Shown here: piece by piece, positions 1 through 7,846 of the stretch
Position numbering within the stretch: position 1 is the first letter of the stretch
How the letters are laid out: every line of letters begins with the position of its first letter
Source: Chloracidobacterium sp.
GTDB taxonomy: Bacteria; Acidobacteriota; Blastocatellia; Pyrinomonadales; Pyrinomonadaceae
Direction of reading: 5' to 3'
Assembly: GCA_016720705.1 (NCBI GenBank)
Contig: JADKKB010000007.1
Span: 186,001 to 250,000 of the forward strand
DNA length: 64,000 bases
Notes under the pieces: generated by a model
Told to the model about the DNA's origin: nothing
Seen by the model: the letters and a program-made list of their open reading frames with translations, nothing else
Database searches by the model: none
Made by a program: the position numbers and the translations under genes

Positions 1-373
1 GCTTTCCGCTGTCAAATGCCAGCGTATCGATCAGCGGCACGAGCGATGGCACGATCTCTTCGCGGCAGATCCGGGTCAATTCTGCCTGCACCCATTCCGG
101 ATTCGACACACCCTCGATCCGTAGTTGGTCGTTGACACCGAATATGATCGTTCCGCCGTCAGTATTGGCAAGTGCGACGATGCCCTGCGCGATCTTCTCG
201 CTGTTCGAGAGCTTGACCTTGAGTTCGAGATAGGTGTCTTCCCCGCCGCGGATCAACCGCAGAAGTTCTGTACGAGTGGTCGTCTGTGCGGGTTGATTTA
301 GTAAGTACTCTTGAAACGACTGGTCGCTTGGGGAGTCAAAACGCTGGGTGTGACGAAATTTTCTTCTCGGCAT
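1..373 (-). CDS. AlbA_2 (Schlafen-type) putative DNA-binding protein, 5' part only
   Basis: This open frame runs leftward off the window, so only about 124 N-terminal residues are visible. After a polar leader of about 35 residues comes an AlbA_2 pattern: GEDTYLELKVKLS, then IAQGIVALANTDGGTIIFGV, then the turn leading to a Pro-rich loop (EEIVPSLVPLID). The acidic-LELK and NTDGG-IFGV blocks are the hallmark of this family, found in transcriptional regulators and putative ATP-dependent helicase-like proteins. I chose the ATG at 373 because it is the first ATG in frame; there is no clear ribosome-binding site and the frame stays open further upstream. It is divergent from the TPR gene. The C-terminal domain that would decide its role is outside the window. 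Confidence 0.75.
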   Translation of the reverse strand, partial: MPRRKFRHTQRFDSPSDQSFQEYLLNQPAQTTTRTELLRLIRGGEDTYLELKVKLSNSEKIAQGIVALANTDGGTIIFGVNDQLRIEGVSNPEWVQAELTRICREEIVPSLVPLIDTLAFDSGK

Positions 374-604
374 CAGGTTTTGTCGCGGGGGACTTGTGTA
401 ACGACGAAGCCGCTCATCTCCGCCCGAATGTTGCTGATAATACTGCTGGCATTAATTAACAATTCAATTGAAACATCGGACGCCCGAAATGTAAATAACG
501 GGAGCTTTCAAACGGCGAGAACCAGAATACGACATCATAAGATCCTCGTTGACATACACAAGTCAATCAATTAAATATTAATGGACAGTCCTGATGATAT
601 AAAA

Positions 605-2911
605 ATGAAATTCTCGACAACATTATTCGCCCTTTTCTTGTCTATTATCGTTATCGTGAACTCGCCGGCACAAACCAAGGCTCCGACGCCGACGCCTAAA
701 CCTACTCCGACCGATATGTTCGACTTGTCCGACCTTGGCGATTATCTCGGGACGATCAAAGAAGGATCATCCGCGTGGGACATATTTAAAGTTACGCAGT
801 TGATGGAGGAGCGTAAATACGACGATGCGATCAAAATATTTAACGAGTCCCTCAAAGCCGACGACACCAACGCCTATATCCGAGGTTATCGGGCGCTTGC
901 GTACTATTACAAAAGGGATCTCGATAAAGCCCTGATCGATGCTGCGGCCTCGCTAAAGAAAGATCCGATCGAAGTGCGTGCCCTGGATGTCCGGGCGATG
1001 ATCGAGAGAGATCGCGGAAAGAGTGAGGCAGCTAAGAAAGACTTCGAACTCGCGATCGAAATTTCTACCAAAGCTATCAAGGCTCGGCCGGGTTCGATGG
1101 ACGATTATTTCGCACGAGCTGAGACTTACAGGCTTATGGGCGAGAATGCCAAAGCTGCCGCCGACTACCGTAAAACACTGGAACTGTCGCCTGCCTACAA
1201 TTTTGCTGACACGCATCTCAAACTCGTCACCGGCGTCCAGCAACCAAAAATCGGCGTTCGGCAACCGCCTATCGTCGATGATGAGACGGAATTTCAGGCC
1301 CACGCGAAAGAATTCGAACGTCTCGCACCGCTACTTGAAGAGGCGGGCGATAAGGCGGATGCGTACGAGAACGCCCTGAAATTCGATAACAAGAAAAACA
1401 ACCGCAACGCATATTTTCGTGCCGCCGCCGACAATTCGATATGCAAAGCGCTCGCGGATTACGATGCTCTTTATGATCTCGCGTCCGCCGAAGCTAACGC
1501 AATGGCTGACATGGTCCAATCGGGAGCCTTCGAAAAAACATCAGATCTCGCGGTCAAAGCTAGCGACGCCGAGAACACTATCGAGGGCCTCGGCGGAGAC
1601 ATACTGACGCGGCAGATGATCTGGAAATGCGTCGCCGAAAAAACGGGAACAACGACAGTCTCGCCTCCGCCTGTGACAGATCTTAAGAGCCGAACAAAAG
1701 CCGCGATAGATAAAAAAGATTACGACACGATCCTCAGCGAACTCAACGGACTTATCACAAAGGATAAAAAGAACTCAGAAGCTTTCGCACTTCGCGGCGA
1801 TATATATTTGGCTCAGACCAAGACCGAACTTGCGCGTGCGGATTATAACCAGGCGATCAAACTCAGCCCGAAAACCTCCGCTTACTATTACAAACGCGGG
1901 ATGTCGTTTCTCGAAAATCCGGCGTACAGCATTCTGACCGCGATGGCCGATTATAGTAAGGCGATCGAGCTCGACCCGACTAATTCCGACGCGTATAAAC
2001 AGAGAGGTTTGCATTACATGATGGACCTTCAATTTGCGCCGGCAAAATCTGATTTCCTTGCGGTGCTAAAGCTAACTCCAAATGACGCACAGGTTAATTA
2101 CCGTCTCGGACGTATATATGTGAAAGAAAATAACGCTGACGCAGCTATTGCTTGTTTTTCTACGTCGATAAAGGCAGATCCAAAATTTCCATGGGTATAT
2201 GCAGAACGCGGCGAGGTTTACGAATACCTAAATAAAAATAATGAAGCGATAGCTGACTATTCTCAGACCATCAGATTGGAGCCGAATCTTCCGGCCGGTT
2301 ACTATGACCGTTCGAGGCTGTATGTAAAGCTTAAAGATTACGCACTGGGCGTGGCAGATATGACCAAGATCATCAGTTTCACTGATAGAAGTTCTGGCGA
2401 TTATCTGCGGCGCGGCGATATCTATGTAGAATGGGGAAAATACGACGAAGCTCTCGCGGATTACCAGTCAGCGATCTATATGTCCCCAAATGATCCCGCG
2501 CCGAAAAAGCATTATAACGATCTCGTCCCGATCATTAATGCTGCTCGTGCAACGGCTCCGACGATGAGTGCGATCTATAATCCCGCTCTCGCAGCCTACA
2601 CACCCATCGAAAAAGAACTGTCAACGAGGGTGGATACATATCTGAACCTCAAAAAGAGTAAAGATGCGTCTCCCGCAACCGGCAAGAGCCCGCTGTGCAA
2701 TCACATCCCCTATTTGATCACTCTCACTGACAAGGCACTCGTAGCAATTAACCCTATCCAATTGCTGTTCCTTAAGGGCAGCCTCAAAGGCTTTTCCGAA
2801 CAGATCGACTTTATCGAAGACCGCGAGAAAAGGCTCGAAAACACTAAAAAGATGCTCGAAAAAGATATAAGCACCTTTAGCTGTCAGACCAAGATCTATT
2901 ATGTCGAGTAA
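605..2911 (+). CDS. Secreted tetratricopeptide-repeat protein
   Basis: The 768-residue product has a signal peptide (MKFSTTLFALFLSIIVIVNS, ending near PAQ), then a Pro/Thr linker (TPTPKPTPTD) and many TPR units. Two TPR blocks are visible, roughly residues 60-210 and 365-640, with typical signatures such as DAIKIFNESLKADDTNAYIRG and ALADYQSAIYMSPNDP; a non-TPR segment separates them. The C-terminal 130 residues look helical and carry two cysteines. TPR arrays bind partner proteins; the exported location suggests an envelope scaffold, but no partner is implied by neighbours. An upstream ATG at 581 would add eight charged residues before the signal peptide, so I prefer 605. Neither start has a good Shine-Dalgarno sequence. 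Confidence 0.85.
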   Translation: MKFSTTLFALFLSIIVIVNSPAQTKAPTPTPKPTPTDMFDLSDLGDYLGTIKEGSSAWDIFKVTQLMEERKYDDAIKIFNESLKADDTNAYIRGYRALAYYYKRDLDKALIDAAASLKKDPIEVRALDVRAMIERDRGKSEAAKKDFELAIEISTKAIKARPGSMDDYFARAETYRLMGENAKAAADYRKTLELSPAYNFADTHLKLVTGVQQPKIGVRQPPIVDDETEFQAHAKEFERLAPLLEEAGDKADAYENALKFDNKKNNRNAYFRAAADNSICKALADYDALYDLASAEANAMADMVQSGAFEKTSDLAVKASDAENTIEGLGGDILTRQMIWKCVAEKTGTTTVSPPPVTDLKSRTKAAIDKKDYDTILSELNGLITKDKKNSEAFALRGDIYLAQTKTELARADYNQAIKLSPKTSAYYYKRGMSFLENPAYSILTAMADYSKAIELDPTNSDAYKQRGLHYMMDLQFAPAKSDFLAVLKLTPNDAQVNYRLGRIYVKENNADAAIACFSTSIKADPKFPWVYAERGEVYEYLNKNNEAIADYSQTIRLEPNLPAGYYDRSRLYVKLKDYALGVADMTKIISFTDRSSGDYLRRGDIYVEWGKYDEALADYQSAIYMSPNDPAPKKHYNDLVPIINAARATAPTMSAIYNPALAAYTPIEKELSTRVDTYLNLKKSKDASPATGKSPLCNHIPYLITLTDKALVAINPIQLLFLKGSLKGFSEQIDFIEDREKRLENTKKMLEKDISTFSCQTKIYYVE

Positions 2912-2988
2912 ACTGTTACTTGCGGCTTAGTAGCTTTGCGGGAGATCATCAATTAATAGCCAAAATCGCACCAAACGATTGGGCATAA

Positions 2989-3028
2989 ACCGCCTTTTGC
3001 AAGGTAGCTTTTACCGGACAAAGGCGGT
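2989..3028 (+). other. Stem-loop between the TPR gene and folK
   Basis: A nine-base stem (ACCGCCTTT at 2989-2997 with AAAGGCGGT at 3020-3028) encloses a smaller GGTA/TACC hairpin. There is no T tract after it, so it is not a clear intrinsic terminator. It is the only obvious structure in the gap 2912-3102. Confidence 0.35.
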
Positions 3029-3102
3029 GTCGGTTAAGCTTTGGCTAACAGATCCGCTGCCTTGTTGACTTCGAACTAAGATTCGTCTATCTATTGTTTT
3101 CG

Positions 3103-3648
3103 ATGAGCTATTTGGATAAAACAACGACTATCGCTTATTTGGGTCTAGGATCTAATCTTGGCGACCGGGCCGGAAACCTTCTGATGGCCGTACGTTGTCT
3201 AATCGAGGCGAGCTTTGTCGTTCAGAGACTCTCGTCCATCTTCGAGACAGAACCTATCGATCTTGATACTGACCAACAGTTTTTGAATATGGTCGCCGAG
3301 GTGCGCGTCTCCGGGATCAGCCCCACCCAAATGATGGCCAGACTCCTGCGGATCGAGTATCTGCTCGATCGCAAAGACAAATCCGTTAAGTCGTCTAGAA
3401 CAATAGACCTCGACATTCTTACATACGGTAATTTGCAGGTGGACACCCCGTTTCTAACTGTTCCGCATCCGCGCCTGCATTTGCGAAAATTTGTACTCTG
3501 TCCGCTTGCCGAAATATCACCTAGTTTTGTACACCCGGTCTCAAAACGTGATATCGCGGCATTGCTTTCGACGGTCGACGACAATAGTGCAGTTACGCGC
3601 TGGAATCCGAACCACGCAATCGCCCGCGAACTTGCCGCGAAACATTAG
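3103..3648 (+). CDS. folK: 2-amino-4-hydroxy-6-hydroxymethyldihydropteridine pyrophosphokinase (HPPK)
   Basis: HPPK transfers pyrophosphate from ATP to 6-hydroxymethyl-7,8-dihydropterin in folate synthesis. The protein (181 residues) shows the family blocks: YLGLGSNLGDR near the N-terminus, the SSIFETEPID segment, DRKDKSVKSSRTIDLDILTYG carrying the Mg-binding D-x-D (interrupted here to its parts), and VPHPRLHLRKFVLCPLAEI. Length is slightly above the usual 160. The frame has a TTG at 3094, but the ATG at 3103 (MSYLDKT) is the more natural start. It lies 38 bp before panB and probably shares its transcript, grouping folate and pantothenate synthesis, two pathways that both use pterin or folate chemistry. 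Confidence 0.92.
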   Translation: MSYLDKTTTIAYLGLGSNLGDRAGNLLMAVRCLIEASFVVQRLSSIFETEPIDLDTDQQFLNMVAEVRVSGISPTQMMARLLRIEYLLDRKDKSVKSSRTIDLDILTYGNLQVDTPFLTVPHPRLHLRKFVLCPLAEISPSFVHPVSKRDIAALLSTVDDNSAVTRWNPNHAIARELAAKH

Positions 3649-3686
3649 ACTTAACCTCAACGAAAAGCTAGACTTGTACCAACTTT

Positions 3687-4547
3687 ATGGCATATCTTCA
3701 ACCGGACAAAGAAGGAAAAGTTTACTTACCCGCTATCAGAGCCGCCAAAGAAAATGGCGAAAAATTAGTTTGCCTCACCGCGTATGATTATCCGACTGCC
3801 CGGATCGTCGATGAGGCAGGCGTCGATATGATCCTGGTCGGCGACAGTATGGGAAACGTGATACACGGTTATGGCAACACTATTCCGGTCTCGCTTGATG
3901 AGATCACTTCGGCCTGTATCGCGGTGAAACGCGGAACTGAACGCGCGATGGTGATCGCCGATATGCCGTTTGGGACCTACCACGTTAACGAAGACGAAAG
4001 TGTAAAGAATGCTCTACGTCTAATGAAATATGGCGGGGCCGAGGCCGTTAAACTCGAGGGCGGGCGAAACCGCGTCGAACTCGTCCAGCGACTAGTCAAC
4101 GAGGAGATACCGGTCGTTGCTCACATTGGCTTGACCCCACAATCAGTTTATAAAATGGGCGGATACCGAGTGCAGGGCCGTACGGCAGAACAGGCCAAGA
4201 GATTGATCGAGGATGCCAAAATGCTCGAAGAGGCTGGAGCATTTGCGATCGTTCTGGAACTCGTTCCTCGTGAGGTGGCCAAAATGATGACGAATGAACT
4301 CAAGATCTCGACGATCGGGATCGGTGCCGGACTCGATTGCGATATCCAGGTGCTCGTTCTTCACGATCTCGTCGGAATGACTTTCGGCAGGCAACCGAGA
4401 TTTGTGCGTCAATATGCAAATGTACGCAACGTAATGACCGAGGCAATACAGAACTGGACGAAGGACGTAAAATCCGGTGCGTATCCCGCCGATGCGGAAT
4501 CGTATGGGCTGACCGAAGAAACACTGTCCGAACTGAAAGGTAAATAG
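3687..4547 (+). CDS. panB: 3-methyl-2-oxobutanoate hydroxymethyltransferase (ketopantoate hydroxymethyltransferase)
   Basis: PanB makes ketopantoate from alpha-ketoisovalerate with methylenetetrahydrofolate, the first step of pantothenate synthesis. The 286-residue product has normal length and recognisable blocks: LTAYDYPTARIVDEAGVDMILVGDS (Mg-binding Asp region), the MPFGTYHV segment, AVKLEGG, and HIGLTPQSVYKMGGYRVQG. The glutamate in FAIVLELVP fits the catalytic glutamate position of the family. It sits 38 bp after folK and 7 bp before panC, so the three genes look like one operon. Confidence 0.97.
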   Translation: MAYLQPDKEGKVYLPAIRAAKENGEKLVCLTAYDYPTARIVDEAGVDMILVGDSMGNVIHGYGNTIPVSLDEITSACIAVKRGTERAMVIADMPFGTYHVNEDESVKNALRLMKYGGAEAVKLEGGRNRVELVQRLVNEEIPVVAHIGLTPQSVYKMGGYRVQGRTAEQAKRLIEDAKMLEEAGAFAIVLELVPREVAKMMTNELKISTIGIGAGLDCDIQVLVLHDLVGMTFGRQPRFVRQYANVRNVMTEAIQNWTKDVKSGAYPADAESYGLTEETLSELKGK

Positions 4548-4554
4548 GATCCGA

Positions 4555-5409
4555 ATGGAGATCATCAATCGTCGTCAACGAATGTTCTCGATCGCCCGAA
4601 TGCTCAGACGTGAGTCTAAGACAGTGGCGTTTGTGCCCACGATGGGGGCACTGCACGAAGGACATCTCACACTTGTACGCGAAGCACGGGCCGCCGCAGA
4701 TGTGGTGATCGTTTCGATATTTGTAAACCCGACCCAATTTACCGATCCGGGTGATCTAGAACGGTATCCGCGCGACCTTACGGCCGACGCAGCATTGCTC
4801 GCCGAATTTGAAGTTGATTACATATTTGCTCCGGAACTTCACGAGATCTATCCAGCCGGATTTTCGACTTACGTAACCGTCGAGGGATTGACGGACTCCC
4901 TTGAAGGAACTTCGCGGCCTGGCCATTTTCGCGGAGTTTCAACTGTTGTGACGATCCTATTCAACACCGTTCGGCCTGATATGGCGTTTTTTGGCCAAAA
5001 GGACGCTCAACAAGTCGCAGTGATAAAACGGCTTTCGCGAGACCTTGGATTTGAGACCGAGATCATCGTAATCCCGACCGTGCGGGAATCGTCAGGTCTT
5101 GCGATGTCGTCCCGCAATGAACTCCTGCTCCCGGAAGAACGGCAAAGGGCAGTTATCATTATCGAGGCACTCCGCGAAGCAAAAGTCGCATTCAAAAAGG
5201 GCGAACGAAATGCGTCATCACTAGCTCAAATTGTAAGTAGGAGAATCGCAACCGAATCGCTTGCCCGGTTAGACTATGTCGCCATCGTTGACCGTGATTC
5301 CCTGCAACCAGTTGAAAAGATTGGGGATAGCGAGACACTGATCGCGGTTGCCGTCGAAATTGGCCGAGTGCGATTGCTCGACAACGTTCTTCTTAATCGA
5401 AAGCAGTAG
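4555..5409 (+). CDS. panC: Pantothenate synthetase (pantoate-beta-alanine ligase)
   Basis: PanC condenses pantoate with beta-alanine through a pantoyl-adenylate. The 284-residue sequence has the ATP-binding PTMGALHEGHLTLVR motif (HxGH), the FVNPTQF block, DMAFFGQKDAQQ, and SSRNELLLPEER (the second nucleotide loop, with SSRN). Length is normal. It begins 7 bp after panB and is the last gene of the folK-panB-panC group. No panD is seen in the window. Confidence 0.97.
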   Translation: MEIINRRQRMFSIARMLRRESKTVAFVPTMGALHEGHLTLVREARAAADVVIVSIFVNPTQFTDPGDLERYPRDLTADAALLAEFEVDYIFAPELHEIYPAGFSTYVTVEGLTDSLEGTSRPGHFRGVSTVVTILFNTVRPDMAFFGQKDAQQVAVIKRLSRDLGFETEIIVIPTVRESSGLAMSSRNELLLPEERQRAVIIIEALREAKVAFKKGERNASSLAQIVSRRIATESLARLDYVAIVDRDSLQPVEKIGDSETLIAVAVEIGRVRLLDNVLLNRKQ

Positions 5410-5469
5410 TTTGGTATCAAACTTGCATCCAACAACTGTGAGAACGCATTATTTGGTTCTTATAAAAGT

Positions 5470-5976
5470 ATGAATACACTAAGAGGTTTCATCACAATTA
5501 CGGCAATTACGATGGCTTTCGCGTTAAGCACGCTCGGTCAGACGGTACTCACGAAACTAGATGGCACCCGCGTCGATGTCGAATCGCAAGGCGGCAAGAT
5601 CGTGGTTTTGGCGATCGGGGCAAGTTGGCTACCGCTTTCGGATAAACAGGCGGAATATACCAATTCATTAGCGAAGCGGTACGCGGGCAAGAATGTAGTT
5701 TTCTATTTCGTTGTCACAGATTCGACAAATCCTCGGTCAAAAAATTTTGCCAGTAACGAGACTGTTGCTAAATTTGCCGCCGATCGTAAACTGACGATGA
5801 ACGTACTTCGTGACTCGGACGGACTGCTCACGACTAAAAGTTTTAAGATCGAACAAGTCCCGTCATTTGTGATCTTAAACAAAAACGGCGACTCGACGAC
5901 CGAACCCTTCGGCGGCATTGACCCTAAATACGATTTGACAGGTCCGATCTCGAGGGCGATCGATAGATTGCTCTAA
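5470..5976 (+). CDS. Exported thioredoxin-fold protein lacking catalytic cysteines
   Basis: The 168-residue product has a signal peptide (about residues 1-23, ending LSTLGQ) and a TlpA/AhpC-TSA-like thioredoxin fold: a KIVVLAIGASWLPLS strand-helix at the place of the WCxxC active site, and the cis-proline block VPSFVILNKNG near the C-terminus. The CxxC is replaced by LPLS and the whole protein contains no cysteine, so it cannot be a dithiol oxidoreductase. A structural, chaperone or binding role is an inference. It stands alone after panC, with its own gap of 60 bp, and is followed by an intrinsic terminator shared with the convergent maf gene. Confidence 0.8.
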   Translation: MNTLRGFITITAITMAFALSTLGQTVLTKLDGTRVDVESQGGKIVVLAIGASWLPLSDKQAEYTNSLAKRYAGKNVVFYFVVTDSTNPRSKNFASNETVAKFAADRKLTMNVLRDSDGLLTTKSFKIEQVPSFVILNKNGDSTTEPFGGIDPKYDLTGPISRAIDRLL

Positions 5977-5980
5977 CCTT

Positions 5981-6010
5981 AAAGCCCGGTCAGTTGCCGG
6001 GCTTTTTCAT
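5981..6010 (+). terminator. Intrinsic terminator between the thioredoxin-fold gene and maf
   Basis: AAAGCCCGG (5981-5989) pairs with CCGGGCTTT (5997-6005) around a 7-base loop and is followed by TTCATT. It overlaps the stop codon of the convergent maf gene, so the hairpin ends both converging transcripts, better for the rightward one. Confidence 0.8.
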
Positions 6011-6562
6011 TACCAGATCATATACGGTTTTGACCGGCAGACCGACGACGTTCCAATAATCGCCGTCGATCGCCTCGATAAATAACGCTGCCTGAGCCTG
6101 AACAGCATATGCTCCGGCCTTGTCCATCGGTTCGCCCATGGTTGCCAAAAACTCGACTTCACTATCCGTCATTGGTGCAAACTTTACCCTTGTCGAGTCC
6201 ACCGCCGAACGAGTTTCACCGCTTTCACAAATTGCCACCCCGGTAAGCACCTCGTGCCAATTACCGGCTAACATCGACAGCATTCGCCGGGCATCTGCCA
6301 TATCGACGGGCTTTCCGATGATCTGACCGTGAATGACAACTGTGGTATCCGCCCCAAGTACGATCGACCCAGGATATTCGGCGGCCACGACCTCAGCTTT
6401 TTCGATCGCCAGGCGGCGAACATAGTCTTGCGGCAGTTCGCCCGCAAGCTCCGTCTCATCAATATCCGCTGGGTGCTTAATAAATTTCCAGCCAACAGAT
6501 GTTAGTATTTCAGTTCGCCTCGGGCTTCCTGAGGCGAGGATCAATTCGGGTAATTCGATCAT
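5990..6562 (-). CDS. maf: Maf-family nucleoside triphosphate pyrophosphatase
   Basis: Maf proteins hydrolyse dTTP, UTP or modified nucleotides to monophosphates and are linked to septum control and house-cleaning. The 190-residue product starts MIELPELILASGSPRR, with the phosphate-binding SGSPRR loop, followed by the DET segment (ADIDETELAGE), VLGADTTVV and the KPVDMADARRML block. The ATG at 6562 places the ASGSPRR motif at the usual distance from the start; a TTG at 6592 would add ten polar residues. It is convergent with the preceding gene and divergent from the DciA-like gene by about 70 bp. Confidence 0.93.
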   Translation of the reverse strand: MIELPELILASGSPRRTEILTSVGWKFIKHPADIDETELAGELPQDYVRRLAIEKAEVVAAEYPGSIVLGADTTVVIHGQIIGKPVDMADARRMLSMLAGNWHEVLTGVAICESGETRSAVDSTRVKFAPMTDSEVEFLATMGEPMDKAGAYAVQAQAALFIEAIDGDYWNVVGLPVKTVYDLVMKKPGN

Positions 6563-6631
6563 GATACGTCTAGTTTTCGCATTTGTGTTCAATCTCGTCT
6601 AAAATGATAGTTTATTGACGGATATTCGCAA

Positions 6632-7096
6632 ATGGAGCAGTTATTTGGCGCATTGCCCGCAGTTTTGGAACAGATCGATGTTGATCCGTCCGTTCGGGGA
6701 GTCATCGTCCTTGCAGCGTGGCGTCGCATATGCGGTGAACTGATCAGGGAGCGCACCGCACCCATTGGGTTCGCGGGACATCGACTCGTTATCGGGGTCG
6801 AAGATAAAACGTGGCAGCGGCATCTCGAAGACCTTTCACCGCAGATGGTCGGCAGGCTTAACTCGGCTCTCGGCGACGGAAGTGTTCGCTTCATAGAATT
6901 TGTTATCGATGCTTCAGCGGTAGCGGCTGTTCGCGAGCGAACTGCGGCATCTGACGAAATTGATTCTGCCGCCGAGATCGACCCACGGCTGCGATCGGCC
7001 GCCGAAGCGATCGGCGACCCAGGTCTGAGAGAGTCGTTTCTAAAAACTGCGGCCGTGTATCTGGCCCGGCAACGAAAAGAGAGTTCAGGATCTTGA
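6632..7096 (+). CDS. DciA-like DUF721 protein
   Basis: The 154-residue product matches the DUF721 pattern: an N-terminal helical part (FGALPAVLEQ), a W-R-x-I-C-G segment (AAWRRICGELIRERTAPI), then strands HRLVIGVEDKTWQRHLEDL and an SVRFIEFVID block. DUF721 includes DciA, the helicase loader-like protein that works with DnaB in bacteria lacking DnaC. Members vary, so the replication role is inferred from the family. The C-terminal 50 residues are Ala/Glu-rich. It lies 10 bp before gatC and is likely co-transcribed with it. Confidence 0.75.
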   Translation: MEQLFGALPAVLEQIDVDPSVRGVIVLAAWRRICGELIRERTAPIGFAGHRLVIGVEDKTWQRHLEDLSPQMVGRLNSALGDGSVRFIEFVIDASAVAAVRERTAASDEIDSAAEIDPRLRSAAEAIGDPGLRESFLKTAAVYLARQRKESSGS

Positions 7097-7106
7097 TAAA
7101 TAAATT

Positions 7107-7388
7107 ATGGACGTACGAAAGATTGCAAAACTAGCACATCTAGAGATATCTGACGAAGAAGTGGCGATCTACACGCCGCAAATGTCAGATATCGTTAAGT
7201 ACATTGAGCAGCTCAACGAGCTTGATACAGATTCGGTCGAGCCGATGTTGGGCGGACTGACGCTTGAGGGGGCAACAACGGAAACCATCCGAGCGGACAT
7301 TCCTACCGGATCGCTTGGTCAGGAGGCCGCTCTTGCCGAAGCCCCGTCCGCCGTCTCGGGCCATTTTCAAGTGCCAAAGGTGTTGTAG
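7107..7388 (+). CDS. gatC: Aspartyl/glutamyl-tRNA amidotransferase subunit C
   Basis: GatC stabilises GatA in the GatCAB complex that converts Glu-tRNA(Gln) or Asp-tRNA(Asn) to the amide. The 93-residue protein has the family opening (VRKIAKLAHLEISDEEVAIY), the QMSDIVKYIEQLNELDTD helix and the C-terminal belt that ends FQVPKVL, the usual terminus. It precedes gatA, with one small lipoprotein gene inserted between them; no gatB is seen here. Confidence 0.95.
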   Translation: MDVRKIAKLAHLEISDEEVAIYTPQMSDIVKYIEQLNELDTDSVEPMLGGLTLEGATTETIRADIPTGSLGQEAALAEAPSAVSGHFQVPKVL

Positions 7389-7841
7389 ATGATCGCAGAC
7401 CGTATATTTTCTATAAGTAGGACAATGATCGTGTCAATTTTGGCCGTGATCTGTCTTATAAATGCGGGCTGCAGTATCCCGACCCTTGAAACGTCAGATT
7501 GCACAGTTGCAAGGGAGAGCGTAAAACGATTCTATTCGTTCCACTTCGGTAATGATTTAACCCCTTCGCCTGAAAATCTAACGATGCGAAAGGATTTCTT
7601 GACTCCGGAATACTACCAACGGTTGACCAATTCGGTCGAAAGTAAAACCGACGTCTTTACGCTCACCGATAATTATCCGAAAGCGTTTCGCGTCGGCGAA
7701 TGCAGGTCGGCTGACGCCGGAAAAGCAATTGTGCAGGTCTTGTTGTTTTGGCATACCGACGATCAAAATGTGCAAAAGCAGATCAACGTGGAATTGACCC
7801 GCGCCGGGGACAAATGGCTTGTCGAAAACGTATCTAAATAA
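7389..7841 (+). CDS. Small lipoprotein, possibly DUF3828-like, between gatC and gatA
   Basis: The ATG follows the gatC stop with no gap, which indicates translational coupling. The 150-residue product has a lipoprotein signal: hydrophobic stretch IVSILAVICLINAGC with the lipobox cysteine near residue 29. The mature part (VKRFYSFHFGND, FLTPEYYQRLT, then a short beta-rich domain ending KWLVENVSK) resembles secreted DUF3828/NTF2-type domains, but I cannot assign it firmly. A membrane lipoprotein inside a tRNA amidotransferase operon is unexpected; co-transcription may simply be convenient. Confidence 0.8.
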   Translation: MIADRIFSISRTMIVSILAVICLINAGCSIPTLETSDCTVARESVKRFYSFHFGNDLTPSPENLTMRKDFLTPEYYQRLTNSVESKTDVFTLTDNYPKAFRVGECRSADAGKAIVQVLLFWHTDDQNVQKQINVELTRAGDKWLVENVSK

Positions 7842-7846
7842 ATCTT

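Noticed and set aside
311..574. Rightward open frame with membrane-like segment upstream of the first TPR gene
   Set aside because: It overlaps the start of the AlbA_2 gene on the other strand and its composition looks non-coding; no ribosome-binding site.
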